This document shows, one piece after another, positions 11,388 to 23,465 of a stretch of 64,000 nucleotides of DNA. The notes beneath the pieces are model-generated. The model did no database searches. It had not been told where the DNA came from and was given only the letters and a program-made list of their open reading frames with translations. The position numbers and the translations under genes are program-made. Position 1 is the stretch's first letter; the number at the start of each line of letters is the position of its first letter. The stretch spans positions 2,097,413-2,161,412 of the forward strand of contig OU342806.1 in NCBI GenBank assembly GCA_910591455.2. Direction: 5' to 3'. This DNA comes from Pholis gunnellus (taxonomy: Eukaryota > Chordata > Actinopteri > Perciformes > Pholidae).

Positions 11388-11533
11388 CTGGTGAACTCCG
11401 TCACTGGCCGTGTAGACGGAGCGCAGCTGCTTCAGGTGGTCTCTGGTGTGGCTCAGACCTCGGAGGGTTTTGAACATCTCGCCCACAGCGGAATGGGCTC
11501 GCTCCGTGGTCAGCTCCTCGGGGTTCGCACAAC
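11388..11533 (-). CDS. scfd2: scfd2 internal coding exon (second visible)
   Basis: This 146-bp exon has two bases completing a split Gly codon and then 48 codons, CANPEELTTERAHSAVGEMF through LKQLRSVYTASDGVHQ. The phase fits the single G left by the 40809-41109 exon, and the join keeps the spacing I recall for human SCFD2 between the SPLLQKIT helix and the next ELF/EMF helix, so no exon appears to be missing. The acceptor reads gtgtcgtcag. The donor is CAG followed by gtctga, weaker than the usual gtragt, and a CA repeat begins about 16 nt into the intron on the sense strand. The peptide is mostly helical and charged, as expected for the C-terminal domain of an SM-family protein. The intron separating it from the previous exon is 29.3 kb. 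Confidence 0.92.
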
Positions 11534-13480
11534 CTGACGACACAAAACACACACTCGTACTAAGTGTGATGTAACAGAGGAAGATAGCTCACAGGTTGCA
11601 CAAAAGAGTTACATAAAATCAGAAACATCCCACGTTTCTGAGAGGAAAGCTGCACATGCAAGAAAACATTTGTATCTGCAAAAACAAATTGGCCTGTAAA
11701 CATGTAACGTCTTTTTTTGGGGGTAATTTTCTCAGCTGGGTGTGCGCTGAAACCAATTATCAAGGTAAACGCATGGCAGCGAGAGGACAAGAGCTCCTTT
11801 ATACCAGCAGAAAGTGCACGCTGTCTAATCAAAAGCTAATGTTCCCTCCGTTTCTAAAGAAGTGCGTAGGGAAGCAAAGACCTGCTGTGAAATAAACCCC
11901 CAAATGACAGAGCATGAGATAAAAGGGGAGAAAGCTCTGCGGAGGAGGGGGGGGTGAGGGGGGTGGAGGGAACAAGAGCAGAAGAATGTGAAAGTGAACG
12001 GAGGAGAAAGCGAGAGGACGGAGAGACCGTGAAGAGAAGACAAGAGGACGGCGGAGACGTTGGCAAAGTAGGTCGACTGGCACCTGCACTTCCCCCCGGA
12101 GCTGCTCAGGAATGCAGCCGCCTTCTGTTAAACAAGAAGGTCAGCGCTGTCGCGCAAGATAGAAAAGCAAACCCAGGAAGCGGACTCTGAGCGGCTCACA
12201 ATGAAGGACACCGGTGACTCCTCCACCAGGCCGGCACATCAGAACACTTACGTAAGATGTTGTGTGTTTTAAAACATTCTCTATGTGGAATAGTTCCATA
12301 AAGCCATGACAGACTTTAAGACCCCACAAAAAGAAGATAAAACCACTTCATGGCTTCGTCCTCTCAGGCCTCTGTCCACGTCGTGATATCTTTCATACTT
12401 TCTGTTAATAATAATAATAATAATATATTGTATTTGTATTGGTAGGTGGAAGCACGAAACACGTTGGCAAGTCAGTTTTGTTTTAATGTTGTTTTTTTAA
12501 TAATGGCTTTAGAAAATACGAAGGTTCACAGAAAGTTCACATTAACCGATGGGACCATCTGAGCCGACCCCTCCACCGCTGACTGATGCTTCACCAAAGA
12601 AAGGGAAGACGGGAGCTCCGGACATGACGGAGGGCTAGTTAGCCGGTCTCCAGTGCTGGCTAGTGAGCCAGTGGGCCGTATACTGTTGGGCTCGTTGTCT
12701 ATAACCAGCGTAGCATAAAGCGTGGTGGAATTAGCAAGGTAGCTAGCTAATTAATAAAATGTAACAACTTAATGCTTCATCCACACACTGTTTCTGGAGG
12801 AAGTCCAGCATGCTGTCATGCTAGTTACAGAAAGTAAGCCCAACAGCGGGCCGTCTCTTCATCTATCTACTAGTTTAGTCTATTAGCAACAACGCTAAGC
12901 TAAACTATTAGTAACATTTTAACAGAACATGTAGACGTCCTCCATTTTAAATACACACTCATCTGTGTTTATTATCTACGCCAACCACGGACGCATTCGG
13001 CACGAGGTCACCAGTTAACACGGTCACTCGTCAAACTGGAACCCCTGCTGCTCTGAATCCGTCGTGATCCAGTCTGAGTTCTGCAGAACTGGACTCCGCT
13101 GTTGGAATATCGGACATGCACGCGCATATTTCAGCTGTAAAAGAGTCTGTAGAGCGAAGGCATCACTGCTTTAAAGCAAAAATGACTTAAAACAAACTAA
13201 ATACAGGAATATACTGTAGAACATACTGACAAATGAGGACACGTGAGTCTGTGAGTGACTCAGCCTCGCTCTCAGACAGAATTACCAGGCACTCCAACGT
13301 TGATTGATTAGTCGAGATTTAAATGGCTTTGCGTGACTCCTGCCACCGCGGGGCTACCGCCAAACCCCAGAAACTCATTTAAATCTCTCACTTCAACATT
13401 ATATAACCAACGTATGACCTCACATACCATGCAGCTCTACTGAGGAATGAAAGCACACACAGACTCATATATATATATAT

Positions 13481-13542
13481 ACCAGAGACGTATACGGCAT
13501 CTCTACGTCACTTCCTGTTCACTGGCTGCAAAAACAACAACA
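13481..13542 (+). repeat. CTCF-motif repeat, short fragment
   Basis: About 60 bp matching the internal part of the family ('accagagacgtatacggc' to 'cttcctgttcactggctgc'), lacking the 'cctcctcagtccagatatgg' segment and the CTCF-motif end. It sits directly after a short (AT)n run. Confidence 0.75.
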
Positions 13543-15514
13543 TGACTCCGTCCTCTTCTTCTCTCTGCATGTGAGGGAAGCTGTGTCACTAAAATCTGAC
13601 CTGCCAGACGACTGCTTCATTGTATTTGGCACCTTATTTACGGTGAGCAATACATCAATGTCAGCACGGTTAGATAACGTAGACCGAACAGCTCGACTGT
13701 GTCGAGGCTTTAATCTCTGATATTCGCGTTCCCTTTCCTTCCCACAGACGACATCATTTCTAGCACGGCGAGGCTTTGAAGTCGCCCTCTCGGGGAATGT
13801 GAAGCGTCTGAACCTGAAGGTTTGAAGGTAAACTCTCTGACGGAGCGGAGCGTGAAGACTCAGATGTGGGTCTTATCTTTCTATAGACACCTGCAGAGGA
13901 GAAAGGCATCTTTACAAAACAAAACTACGACTGATCGCTGAGCGTTTACACCATCAGAGACACGAGACGACGCTGACAGACAACACGCTGTAAACGGAGT
14001 TCCACGATGTGGCAGTAAACCTAGATTTGACTTATTTGTGGCGTGGGAGCACTTTGGATACGTTTTAGGAGTTTTCGGGGTTAGAGGGAGGAGGTGCGAC
14101 TTGTTGCCAAAGCACACAGTGCCCCCCCCCCCACACATCCAAGGATCTCCACCGATGTTGATCGTGGTACCGCTAATCTACCGAGCAGGACCAGGTGCTG
14201 TGAGGCTGAACACCTGCGTCTGAATTCATCTCACGCGACGCCCCCCCCCCCCCCTCTTTTTACAACACACACACACACTTCAGATGAAGTGCATAATAAA
14301 TTCTTATTTAAATGCCACCCTGACTGTCTTCCAGCATGATTTCTTGTCTTTAAATGATTACAGCTTCTGAGAAAGTTATGGGAAATGATGAGTAAGTGCA
14401 CCGCCGCGTACGTCACCTTCCCGAAACAGCTCAGTTCAGCTGGAAACAACTGGTTTACACAAAAGACTTAAGGAGAGATTAGAGAGAGAGAGAATGTAGT
14501 TTGATCGTGATGCAGAGACCAATAGGAGTCCAGACAGGAAGTGTTTGATTGAAGGGTTTTTCTTAATTAGATCCAACAAAGCCGGAGGTGAGCATGAGTG
14601 GGACCCGCCAACCAGAGAGGCACCGCGGAACGTCTCAGTGACGACGAGGTTTAATCACATTCAACAGGACGAGAGGGAAGTGATGCAATCAAAAGACGAA
14701 GATCCAGACGCTGTGTTGCCCTTTAGAAGCTGCGTGTGCACACTGGAAGTGACATCACAGTCAGTTTGAGTGTAATGTGGTGACTCGTCACTTTTTAATC
14801 ATGCTGCACGAGTTACGCACAAACTCAAATGACCCGAGACGAGTTCTGTTCACACGTCACGTGACGACTTCAAATATTTTAGAATAAAGTAAAGAAGACG
14901 ACGTAGATGTGAGCAGGACGTGGATTCAGTGTTTCTGCCTTTTAAAGAACAAAGACGGGTTTATGCTCGTCGAGCATGATTTTTACTATTATTATGTTTT
15001 ATATTAAAGACGGACAATCAGTTTATAAATGCCCTAAAAACAGGAGATATTAAAGAACTACTGTTGAGTTAATATTTTGCAGCAGATTCAAATTGCTTAC
15101 AGGATATAAATAATAATAATAATATTAATAATAATAACGCCTCATGATGCTTTGCATGAGTTTAAACACACGTTAGTGGTGCGTTTGGTGGGAACTATTT
15201 AACTTAAAGTAGAGGACAGCGCTAATGTTCACGGTAAGTCCTTTAGTTGTGAGATATGTTGATATATATATATATATATATAAACACAGAAGCTTCAGCA
15301 GACAGAGGCCGGACACACCATGTCAGTAAATGTTAACGTGGGAGGAAGAAATCATTTGAGTCCAATACCTCCGACTTACAGGAGATAAAGGAACATTAAA
15401 TTAAAAGAAGTCGCTCCGTTTCCTCAACAACCCTCCAGAATTCATCATCTTTAATGACGCCACAATCACAACTAATCGCTCCGCATCAGCGGAATGTAGA
15501 CAACAAGGCTGCTT

Positions 15515-15663
<149 letters not shown>

Positions 15664-16109
15664 CATATCAGGATGTGGAATGCTGTGGAGTGAATCTGTG
15701 CTCCTGTACCTCTGTGGGATGAAAGAAGACAGGAAGTGATGTTTCTTTCTCTTTTACTTTACATGATGCAAGCTGTCACCACGGCAACCATGTCACCTCT
15801 AGGTCAGAAGGAAGTCACTTCCTGGTGATGCTGTCAGAGCGACATGAAGCCGCTCCACTGAGGAAACGTGCTCATATATGGTGATCGGTGACACCTGATT
15901 TCAACGTGAGCCCCTCGTTCATTTAAATTCCTCCCTCACGAGCATCTCTAGCTCAAAGCACGGACGTCAAATCATCTGTAAAACACACGGAACGCTTCAG
16001 GAGGACGTTTGCTCTGCAGTAGCATCCCTGAACAATCTGCCTCGCCGACACCGTGAACTGGAACCATTGATGGGTTTCTGAACGGGCCTACCGGAGCCTC
16101 GTGTTGGGA

Positions 16110-16280
16110 TGACACAAAGAGATGCAAAACGACCAAAAAGAGACTTAAAGCAACCAAAAAGAGACGCAAAATAATTACAAGGAGATGTAAAATGACAAAA
16201 AAGAGATGCAGAACGACCAAGAAGAGCCGCAAAAGGACAAAGAAAAGATGCAAAACGAGTAGAAAGTGACACAAAACGAC
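16110..16280 (-). repeat. A-rich minisatellite, inverted relative of 50420-50930
   Basis: Repeats such as 'caaaacgaccaaaaagagac' and 'gcaaccaaaaagagacgcaa'. The reverse complement gives gtctctttttggttg units, matching the array at 50420. Confidence 0.75.
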
Positions 16281-16588
16281 CATAAATACAGTACGTCTCT
16301 GTGAAGCTGGGGCCCTTTACATGTCTGTCCCCAGGAGCCCGTTGTCTCCTAATCCGTCCATGACTGGGACGAATGTACATGAAGATCTTTACTGCTTAAA
16401 CCTGATCTAACGTGAACCGTGACCACCTCATGCGACCAGCAGCGACAAAGTCCGACTGGTCGAGTCAAATTCCGGCGTTTAAGCCTTAATCCTCTCCAGA
16501 GTGGACCCGCTTGAGAGAAAACACAAGACCTGGTAATCCGGCTGCTCCACGGACTCTTTAGGAAGTGCAGAGCAAAGCTCCTCATACT

Positions 16589-16589
<1 letters not shown>

Positions 16590-16638
<49 letters not shown>
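16590..16638. repeat. (AC)n microsatellite
   Basis: About 24 units. Confidence 0.95.
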
Positions 16639-16639
<1 letters not shown>

Positions 16640-17005
16640 CGCAGGCCTTCCCCGCTGCAGGAGTTCACAGTGGATGTGACTAATCACATGGTGAGGAGGG
16701 CGTGGCCTCCCGCTCACGTCACGCTGACGTTCTAACTGCGCGTAGAAGTCAGCCGGGTGGTCGTGTTAGCGGACGGAGACGACGTCGGCTGCACGCCGGT
16801 CCGGCAGCGAGGCCGTCGGGTGTCGGGTCGGTCTGCTAAACATGCACGAGGAGATCAAACAGCAGCAGGCGTGTAGGACTCACCCACCGAGGGGGGAGAC
16901 ACCTCGCCAGCAGCCAAAGGGAGTTTCTGCCCGTGTGCGTGGGTCTAATAAATGACTAAGAGGAGTGAGAGCGCACGTGTGTGGTGATATACTTGGATGA
17001 GGGAG

Positions 17006-17008
<3 letters not shown>

Positions 17009-17057
<49 letters not shown>
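17009..17057. repeat. (TG)n microsatellite
   Basis: About 24 units. A further (CA)n lies at 17172-17220. Confidence 0.95.
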
Positions 17058-17060
<3 letters not shown>

Positions 17061-17171
17061 AAGAGAGATGAAGGTGGGACGGTGGTTTGAATCACAGGGC
17101 AATGATCTGCTCAATTAGAGACTGGCAACTGCTAATTATCTCATTTGGGTAACAGTGTTTTGGTGGTTGGC

Positions 17172-17220
17172 TCACACACACACACACACACACACATACA
17201 CACACACACACACACACACA
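17172..17220. repeat. (CA)n microsatellite
   Basis: One TA interruption near the middle. Confidence 0.95.
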
Positions 17221-17224
17221 GTCA

Positions 17225-17665
17225 AAAAGGCGCCTGGTTGGGTGGCCACACTTCTTTGATTGTGGGCCACTTACAGAATATATATATAAAGGAGTCAAAG
17301 ACCAAACGATAGTAAATAAATGTGTAGTTTTCAACCAGTTACACTCGAAAATCTGTGTTTCTAGACCAGAAAAGAACTTGTGCCACAGAAAATGTCATTT
17401 AAATTGATTCAAGACTATTTTTGATGTGTAAATCTGTAAACAAATAAAGTTGAAACAGACAGAAATAGCCAAATATTGGTCTCTGTTCATGATAATGCAG
17501 ATAAACAGATGTTAATCTGTCTAATTTAAAGATGTAAAAGGTAAATGATTGGTTTCTCGTGTTAAAACTAGGATGTGTTGTGTACATACTGGTCACTGGG
17601 GGCCATTTAAAAAAACAGGCGGCGGACCCCGGTCGGCCCGCGGGCCGTAGTTTGGCCCGCGGCTG
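17225..17665. repeat. Possible hAT-like remnant
   Basis: The right end has 'cccgcgggccgtagtttggc', typical of vertebrate hAT-derived ends. The left end has 'gggtggccacacttctttga'. The interior is AT-rich and has no transposase. Termini are not clear enough for a firm call. Confidence 0.3.
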
Positions 17666-17846
17666 ATTCACGGTCTCAGCGTTGAGAGAGAAAAAGGTTC
17701 ACATCCTGATGCTGAACCGGTCTTTGATATCGTTCCTCATGATCTGAGTTTCACCTCGCTGTCGTCTGCTATTAGCTCGACTACCAGACTCTCTGGATTT
17801 ACCTTTGATCCTGTGTAATTACAGTGCTGTGTGTATCTGTATTAAT

Positions 17847-18195
17847 GTGTGTGTGTGTGTGTGTGTGTGTCATAATTCCGGTGGTTAGTGTGGTTTTTCG
17901 AGGTAAAATCAGTGAGATCTGGCGAGGTGCAGAGAATGCCAGCGACTCCAGACGAACACAAAATTACAACTCTGCACGCAATGCAACATGAGTCCCCTCC
18001 TTCACAAGGGGGGCGGGGGGGGATAATAGTGTGTGTGTGTGTGTGTGTGTGTTATGTTGGGCTGACTGGATGAACAGTGTGTCATTTTTTTAATAATGGT
18101 TACATAACTGCATCCCAGAGGAACACCAGGTGTTTATCCACACGCCTTCGGATTCAATGGAGACACTTCAGGTCATGCATACAAATGTTGCACTC

Positions 18196-18233
<38 letters not shown>
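17847..18233. repeat. Cluster of three short (GT)n arrays
   Basis: Arrays at 17847-17870, 18029-18052 and 18200-18233, separated by unique sequence. Further short (GT)n lie at 18842-18870 and 20765-20801. Confidence 0.9.
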
Positions 18234-18234
<1 letters not shown>

Positions 18235-18372
18235 AAACTCAGTGGAGATGCTTTGACATTACTTTTGTCAAATCTATCACAAAAATGTACTGCAGCACGA
18301 CCAAGGAGCAAGATCTGAGACTGAGAGCATGTTGATGCCTCTCAACATGGTGACGGCTCAGCCGGCGGCTCA

Positions 18373-18445
18373 TAGCTAACAGTGCTAACAGCGCTAACAG
18401 TGCTAACAGCGCTAACAGTGCTAACAGCGCAGACAGTGCTAACTA
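18373..18445 (+). repeat. 18-bp tandem repeat (gctaacagtgctaacagc)
   Basis: About four units of alternating 9-mers 'gctaacagt' and 'gctaacagc', the last diverged. Confidence 0.85.
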
Positions 18446-18839
18446 TTGCTAAAGCTTCTTTTAAATACTTGAATTGGTATCAATGCGACAAAAATGTCGT
18501 GCAAATAATCTAACCGCAGTAAATTCTGGCCAAAACCCTGAAGCATGTACAGCGTGCACTTCGCTGACGCTCATGAAAACACATATTTTTGTCGTTAAGG
18601 AGCTAAAACACACTGCTAAAGCCCTCAAAGCTTATAGCTCTGAAAGGTATACGTATGTGGTCTCGTGTACTTAGGGTGTCTGAGTTCATTAAGTGTGTCA
18701 CGAGCTGCTTATTTCTGCAGGATTTAGAACTCGACAACCTACTCACTGCTTGAACTGAACGAGCCCGGCGCTACGAAGCACAGCTCATTCAATCTCAAGG
18801 CCTCTCTCTCTTTGTGTGTCTGTGTGCATTGAAATATGT

Positions 18840-18870
<31 letters not shown>

Positions 18871-19017
18871 CATCTTGCGTGTTTCGCATTGGCTTTTCCT
18901 GCGAATGTGAAACCTGAGCGCTTTAATTAACAGAGAACATTCGAGGAGATTTCATTTCATTTGAGGAGCCAAAAGGTATTTTATCTCGCCGCTGGCTGGC
19001 CATGAAAATATCACATA

Positions 19018-19062
19018 ACGAAGACGAAGACGAAGACGAAGACGAAGACGAAGACGAAGAAG
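19018..19062 (+). repeat. Hexanucleotide repeat (gacgaa)n
   Basis: About seven units, reading as Asp-Glu pairs in one frame without exon signals. Confidence 0.85.
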
Positions 19063-19586
19063 AATCTCATTCTGTTATTGGGTGTGAATGTGTTATTACT
19101 TTAATCATACGATTCATTAAATTGATTTGGGGCATAAATAAAAACAAGCAGCTGAGCTGGAAAAGTGATGAAAGTCATAAGTCAAAAATATAAATAAGGA
19201 AATTCCACTTTTTCCGGGAAAGATTCTTCATTAAAATGAATTAAAACTTATCCACTCATTCATACGTTCAACTAGAAACTCCATTCAAACTTTAAAATGT
19301 TCCACATCTTTCATAAAATCTGGGTAACACTTTTAGATCCCAAAACAAATTCTATGAAATAGTCAACCTTCTGTAAAGCTCAGTCAAAATGTACTTCTCA
19401 TGTTTCCATTAGTATGTATGAGACGGAGAGTTAGAGAGGAGCTGAATGTGAGAACGTAAATGTCCCGACGGCTCCCGAGCCGGCTTCAAAGTTTGTGTAA
19501 CGTTCGGTTGAGCCAATGTGTGAATACAGACACGTATTGTTTCCATCATGCTGAAGAACACAAAGATGTGTCCAGACCAGAAACTC

Positions 19587-20052
19587 TATATAAGAAGTAG
19601 ACATAGTTGGTTTGTGGACTGATGTTTTGAAGCCTCGACTTCGGCGGTTTGGCCGTCGCCATCTTGATTTTTGCAACCAGTGAACAGGAAGTGACCATAT
19701 CTGGACTGAGGAGGAGTGACGTAGAGACGTCGTATACGTCTCTGGTAGAGACCTGTCAATCACTGTGTAGCCCCGCCCCTAAAACATCCCCTGCTTTATG
19801 GTCTGTTTGACTCTAAATGGACCATCATTTACTAAATGAACATCATGCTGTATTGAAGAAGACTTGAAACTAGAGATTGAGACCATAAACTCATGTTTAC
19901 AATGTTTACTGAGGTAATAAATCAAGAGAGAAGTAGAGTCATTTTCTCATAGACTTCTATACAACCAGAGGAGTCGCCCCCTGGTGGACACTAGAGAGAA
20001 TGCAGCTTTATGCATCGGTTCACTCTTTAGAGCAGGAGGTTGCCTCGTGGTG
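19587..20052 (-). repeat. CTCF-motif interspersed repeat, copy 3
   Basis: A nearly complete copy in minus orientation, from 'tatataagaagtagacatag' to 'gaggttgcctcgtgg', with the motif gtcgccccctggtggaca at 19973-19990. It closely matches the other copies, which suggests a fairly recent expansion. Confidence 0.85.
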
Positions 20053-20157
20053 CAGACCTGATTCTCTGCACATTGTCTGTAGTTCATATCAGAAAATGGT
20101 TTAAGAGTCGCAGCTGAAGAGGAGAGTAGCTTTAAATCTTCATTAAATGCTCAACAC

Positions 20158-20400
20158 TAACTTTTAAAGTGGTCGCCAGACATCAGCCTTTGATTGCCGA
20201 AACTAAAAATATGATTACAATTTTCAGTCACGTGTCATTGAGTAATTAAGATACTATGCAGGTATAGGTCAGCATAATAATAATAATGTGACATGTTTAC
20301 ACGTTTTCCTCCCAAGACGTCACAGATCTCCTTTTTGTTTTTCCTTCAGGTTCTTTGACAGTTGAAGCAATTTGCACATTCGTTTGTTATTTTCTCCAAA
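20158..20400 (+). repeat. Dispersed repeat shared with 62003-62312 (copy A)
   Basis: Shared strings in order: 'gtcgccagacatcagcctt' against 'gttgccag..caaccaggcatc'; 'ttgccgaaactaaaaatat' against 'ttgccaaaactgaaaatgc'; 'gagtaattaag' against 'aagtaattcag'; and 'caatttgcacattcgtttgt' against 'caatttgcacgttcgtttgt'. Noncoding, MITE-like; family not named. Confidence 0.65.
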
Positions 20401-20763
20401 ACACACCAACACGCGTGCAGCGTTCTCTAGTTCTGACAGAAACAGTAATATCAATGACAACCTGGCAGCACTTCCTGCGGAGCGCTTTCTAAAACTTGCT
20501 CTCATTCCTGCATAACTTTACTTTGGCGTCAGCTTTTCAACATCCTTCAAGTCCTCCAAAACACCAAAGTAAATAACATGTGATCCAGCAGAAACACCTC
20601 CTGGAGGTCAGACCCTGAACCCGACTGAACCGGCCCAGTTGTTACCCAACAGTAAGAATGTCATTAGCACCGTGATGACTGAGCCAGGACAGACAGAGAG
20701 AGTGGTTTTAATTTGGTAAAATATGCAGCACTCAAACGATGCACACTCCATCACAAAGTGTGA

Positions 20764-20803
<40 letters not shown>

Positions 20804-21364
20804 CCAGTACGGGACAGTTTTCATCACCCCTCAATTCATGATGGTTCCTGAGGCGAAGCGTCAGCAGCTGCAGACAGAGAGAGATAATCACACCAGCTCC
20901 CTCTGGAAGCCAGAGAGAGGCAGAGACGCGCTGTGCGCCAAAGTGATGCTGCACTGCCCCCTGCAGGACAGCGGCGGCGGTGCACGCGCTGACCCATCTG
21001 CAGCAGACTTGGCTGCTGGTTTTTTGCAGGCGGATTACAGCTGAATTAATTAAAAGTGTTATAAAGCTGCAGAACTACTTTTCCTTCTGCAGATTAAACA
21101 TTATAAAACTTAACTTAGTCTGTTATGAACCAATCATTGTAGAACGACACAGCTGCTGTCAAACTGCACATTCAACACAACAACAACAACAACTGATTTA
21201 TTATTCCTTCATTTATGAGCAACATCAATATATTTACTATATATAGCTGCAATAATGTGAACTCATATTATAAATATATTTTGATGTCATATTTTAGTTT
21301 TTATAGTTTATATAAGTATTATAGCTTTACTTTTTCTTATTTATTATATGTTTAATTATATCTT

Positions 21365-21720
21365 TAGTGTTTACTTATATATGATATAATTAAACGTTTA
21401 TTTATTTACTATATCTTTACTGTTTATTTATTTATTAAATCTTAACTGTTTATTTATTTATCGTCTCTTTACCGTATATTTATTCATTATAATTTTACAG
21501 TTCACATCTTTATTATATTGTTAATGACTTATTTTATTATATCTTCAGTGTTTACTTATATATTATATAATTAAAAGTTTATTTATTTTATTATATCTTC
21601 AGTGTTTACTTATATATTATATAATTAAAAGTTTATTTATTTTATTATATCTTCAGTGTTTACTTATATATTATATTATTAAAAGTTTATTTATTTTATT
21701 ATATCTTCAGTGTTTACTTA
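21365..21720 (+). repeat. 54-bp AT-rich tandem repeat
   Basis: The string cttcagtgtttacttatata recurs at 21543, 21597, 21651 and 21705, an exact 54-bp period with near-perfect copies. Degenerate units extend upstream to about 21365. Confidence 0.9.
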
Positions 21721-21855
21721 TTTATCGTCTCTTGTTTAGTTTCTTACTGAAGCCTCTTGCTGTCACACTGTAAACGTCCCCGCTGTGGGACTCAAAGTAT
21801 TACCTTATCTCTCATCTCATATTATTATTGGATGTAGCAGGTGTTCCCGCTGTCA

Positions 21856-21873
21856 GAGCGCCCTCTGCTGGTC
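21856..21873 (-). promoter_or_regulatory. CTCF-like motif outside the repeat family
   Basis: On the minus strand this reads gaccagcagagggcgctc, a close match to the CTCF consensus with the GAGGGCGC core. It is in unique-looking sequence just after the AT-rich tandem repeat. Weaker similar sites lie at 20951-20969, 25534-25553, 50051-50070, 58871-58890 and 59012-59026. Confidence 0.5.
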
Positions 21874-22339
21874 ACAGGTACTGCACGTCTCTGTCCTCCA
21901 GTGAGGACAACATGTCGCTGGGAGCAAAAAGCAGCCAAACCAGCAGACGATGTTCAGCTGTGGAATACAGCAGCTGTACTCTGTGACGTGTTCATGTCAT
22001 TCAGACGTCCACCTGTGTGGTGAAGGATCCGAGAATGACAAAAGCAGCCGTCACAGATCAGAGACGCTCTGTGATTCTGCTACCGAGAGTTCACAGCTGG
22101 TCGACAAAGTCACTTCTACAAAGACTCACCAGAGCTCACCAACACGAGCAGAAACACTTCAACGAACCATCAACCGCACCATCATTTTAATCATCTTAAA
22201 GCTTCATCATGAGTTCAACCAAAGGACAGCTCGAGACAGAAAAAGAGAAAAACGTATTTGTGTGAGTGATTAAAAACCAAGGAGCCAATTGTTGACTTTA
22301 GACAAAAACAGGAGGCGAAGACGCATCAATGGAGCTGAG

Positions 22340-22800
22340 GAGGAGCACGTTAGTCAGCTTTAAGTTCCTGTGAATCAGCATCACGAACGACCTGACGTGG
22401 TCCTCACACATCTCCACCCTGGTGAAGAAAAAGCTCATAAACGGCTTTATTTCTGAAGGAAACGTAACACTAAATTCCTGTGCCAAAGGTCAGAGGAGCG
22501 ACAGAAAGCATCCTGACTGGAAACATTACAAACTAACATGGGATGTTCACGGCTGAAGGGCTCTACAGGTGGTGATTAAAACCACCCAGAACATCACTGG
22601 TACCCATCTACTGAGCATCGGTTATATTGGTGACAAGAGGTGCCTGCGAAGGTCTCAGAAGACATTAAGAGACAAAACCCACCAGACAACCTGTTCACCT
22701 GCTGCCGTCTGGAAAGAGATGCAGGAGCATCAGCTGCTGAACCACCAGACTCCAGAGGCTGTGAGACTCCTTCATTCATCCACCGCCCTCCACATGTGAT
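22340..22800 (+). pseudogene. Degenerate non-LTR retrotransposon (reverse transcriptase C-terminal end)
   Basis: Conceptual translation in shifting frames gives ITNDLTWSSHISTLVKK, then ALQVVIKTTQNITGTHLLSI, then GDKRCLRRSQKTLRDKTHQT, then LFTCCRLERDAG. These match the order of motifs at the C-terminal end of fish LINE reverse transcriptases (ITNDL.WS.HI, ALQRVV.TAQ.ITG, KRC.RKA, LFTLLPSGRR). It is broken by stops and frameshifts and is not functional. Confidence 0.8.
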
Positions 22801-22834
22801 GGAGTTTGTTTTTCATGCTTAACAGCATTCCAAC

Positions 22835-23026
22835 AACTAGAGATTGAGACCATAAACTCATGTTTACAATGTTTACTGAGGTAATAAATCAAGAGAGAAG
22901 TAGAGTCATTTTCTCATAGACGTCTATACAACCAGAGGAGTCGCCCCCTGGTGGACACTAGAGAGAATGCAGCTTTAACACATGAAGCTTTGACTTCACT
23001 TTAAAGAACCTGAGGTTGCCTCCTGG
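22835..23026 (-). repeat. CTCF-motif repeat, truncated copy
   Basis: Only the CTCF-motif half is present, beginning abruptly at 'caactagagattgagaccat' and ending 'gaggttgcctcctgg'. The motif is at 22940-22957. It follows immediately after LINE-derived sequence ending near 22800. Confidence 0.85.
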
Positions 23027-23332
23027 TCTGAACTTGTAGTCATGTGCTGCAAACAACTCGGTTACAATCTGTATCAGTGACATCAAAATCAACGCGATGG
23101 CAACCGGTCGAGTGTCTCAACAGTTTAATGCCACTTTAGTGTCTTCGGGGGGGTCAAAGAGCCCGAAGGGAGGTCAGACACAAGGTCAAATATGAGTCAA
23201 CAAGGACTTCCTCCCCGAGGGTGAAAACCTGCAGCTGGACTTCTCATCACTGAGAGTCGGCTCAGCACCGGAGAGCACATGTGGCCCAGAGGAAACAAGC
23301 TCATAGCGCCGCTGGACTCCAACATCGCATTC

Positions 23333-23465
<133 letters not shown>

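Noticed and set aside
18373..18445. Regular repeats considered as a CRISPR array
   Set aside because: Tandem 9/18-bp units without unique spacers, in a vertebrate-type sequence.
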